Below are positions 5,581 to 6,189 of a stretch of DNA of 6,189 bases, piece by piece. Source of the stretch: Candidatus Bipolaricaulota bacterium (GTDB lineage: Bacteria; Bipolaricaulota; Bipolaricaulia; UBA7950; UBA9294); assembly GCA_021129875.1 (NCBI GenBank), contig JAJOKK010000056.1:1-6189 (forward strand), read 5' to 3'. The number at the start of each line of letters is the position of its first letter. The stretch's first letter is position 1. The notes below the pieces were generated by a model. It saw nothing but the letters and a program-made list of their open reading frames with translations. It ran no database searches and was not told the DNA's origin. The translations under genes and the position numbers were made by a program.

Positions 5581-5620
5581 ATAGTCTGATCCAAAGCCCA
5601 TAGTCCAAGGACCATAGTCG
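5581..5620 (-). repeat. Degenerate heptamer repeat (GGACTAT-like)
   Basis: Read on the minus strand, 5620-5579 divides into heptads CGACTAT, GGTCCTT, GGACTAT, GGGCTTT, GGATCAG, ACTATCG. On the plus strand CCATAGTC occurs twice (5598-5605, 5612-5619), exactly 14 bases apart, with a third ATAGTC at 5581-5586. This looks like a short, decayed minisatellite with a 7-base period. Confidence 0.45.
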
Positions 5621-5672
5621 AAAAACCACGGAAAAGTTCCGGGGAAAGAGGAACGAAAAGGCGCTATTCGTA

Positions 5673-6189
5673 TTAGCTGTTGGCGGGTATGAGTCGAGAG
5701 CCTCCTACCGCAGTGAGGAACCAAGTTTGAGGAGTTTTCGCATTGGTATTATTGTCTAACCAGCGATACCAGCCGAGATAGTTCGGCAGGTACTTCGTTG
5801 CCACACCATTAAACCGTCGTATCCATGTCTTCAGACGACTGTGATAGGCGTTGACATTCTGGGTGTGAAAAACTTTCTCTACAACGTGAATACCGGCACT
5901 AAGATTTACCGTCTTGTGGACCACGCCTGCGTCAGCTGCAAATACTTTGTACACAGAATGACCGGCAGAGTGCAGCAATGTATCTTTAGTAAATGCAGGC
6001 TGGAGCACGTTCACTAATGTATCCTTGGAGAACGCAGGCAGAACGTGATTTACTGTTACCCAGCACGGTCACGTGCAATCAAAACACATACTTATTCCCT
6101 GTCACAGCCAGGTTTGGTCGCTATCCCTCCGCGTTTACGTGGGCGGCGTTGAAGGTTTTTCTCTCCTTTATCAGGCTGTCCAAGAACCT
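5673..6189 (-). pseudogene. IS1595-family (ISXO2-like) transposase, broken and cut by window edge
   Basis: The minus strand encodes the C-terminal half of an IS1595-type transposase. The best block is HTQNVNAYHSRLKTWIRRF followed by NGVATKYLPNYLGWYRWLD, with VHKTVNLSAGIHVV before it. The stop is at 5675-5673. Upstream the family reading continues, but in pieces: VNHVLPAFSKDTL in the same frame, then VCVLIARDRAG and KNLQRRPRKRGGIATKPG in another frame. In-frame TAA codons sit at 6094-6092 and 6058-6056, both explained by a CAA to TAA change. One lost base near 6053-6057 changes the frame, and a second shift near 6169-6175 is likely, where RFLDS switches to KGEKN. The position where I expect the second catalytic Asp reads HSAG rather than SDG. 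The gene is therefore inactive. The first catalytic Asp region lies outside the window. Confidence 0.85.

Larger units (their letters stand above)
5430..5672. other. Gene-free spacer rich in short repeats
   Basis: No convincing coding region is seen on either strand. Besides the hairpin at 5451-5467 it holds a second 8-bp inverted repeat, GAGGCGCT (5483-5490) with AGCGCCTC (5506-5513). It also has the heptamer-like repeat at 5581-5620 and a minor GTTCC/GGAAC pair (5636-5640, 5650-5654). It lies between the hydrolase and the 3' end of the decayed transposase; the outer end of the IS should be in or near it, but I could not identify a terminal inverted repeat. Confidence 0.6.

Noticed and set aside
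5383..5724. Minus-strand open frame with DYGPWTMGFGSDY
   Set aside because: The sequence is a reading of the heptamer repeat and spacer, overlaps the hydrolase end and the transposase end, and has no ribosome site.

Overview
This is bacterial DNA. It carries a Wzz-type polysaccharide chain-length protein, a DegP/DegQ-type periplasmic protease with its signal anchor, strong Shine-Dalgarno sites (AAGGAG, AGGGAGG) and bacterial tRNAs. The first 3.5 kb looks GC-rich with many ATC and GAT codons. The right-hand third looks less GC-rich by eye and holds a decayed insertion sequence. I cannot assign a phylum. An envelope with a periplasm is implied by HtrA and Wzz, and CCA is encoded on only one of five tRNAs, so a CCA-adding enzyme must exist elsewhere.

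Layout from left to right. (1) 1-752, minus strand: N-terminal 250 codons of a Wzz-family protein, running off the left edge. (2) 845-1888, minus strand: a complete PP-loop tRNA sulfurtransferase of the stand-alone ThiI/MnmA-like type, upstream of wzz in the same direction. (3) 1889-1997: divergent intergenic region with a candidate promoter for the sulfurtransferase and a strong ribosome site for htrA. (4) 1998-3500, plus strand: HtrA/Deg serine protease with a complete catalytic triad and two PDZ domains. (5) 3513-3931, plus strand: five tRNA genes, Pro(CGG)-Gly(TCC)-Arg(TCT)-His(GTG)-Arg(TCG), starting 12 bases after the htrA stop. (6) 3932-4055: a leader with a 10-bp inverted repeat and a mobile-element-like motif. 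(7) 4056-5429, plus strand: a class C beta-lactamase-fold serine hydrolase without a signal peptide. (8) 5430-5672: a gene-free stretch with two hairpins and a degenerate heptamer repeat. (9) 5673-6189, minus strand: an IS1595-family transposase pseudogene running off the right edge.

The left part looks like ordinary chromosomal housekeeping DNA: envelope polysaccharide assembly, envelope protein quality control, tRNA thiolation and tRNA genes. All five tRNAs carry U8, the base thiolated by ThiI-type enzymes, so a functional link between the thiolase and the tRNAs is possible but not shown by position alone. The part right of the tRNAs looks like an accessory insertion zone. I found no convincing new defence, toxin or mobile system. 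The most useful second looks are the htrA-tRNA junction, the G1:U72 wobble pairs in three tRNAs, the repeat-rich spacer, and the broken IS.
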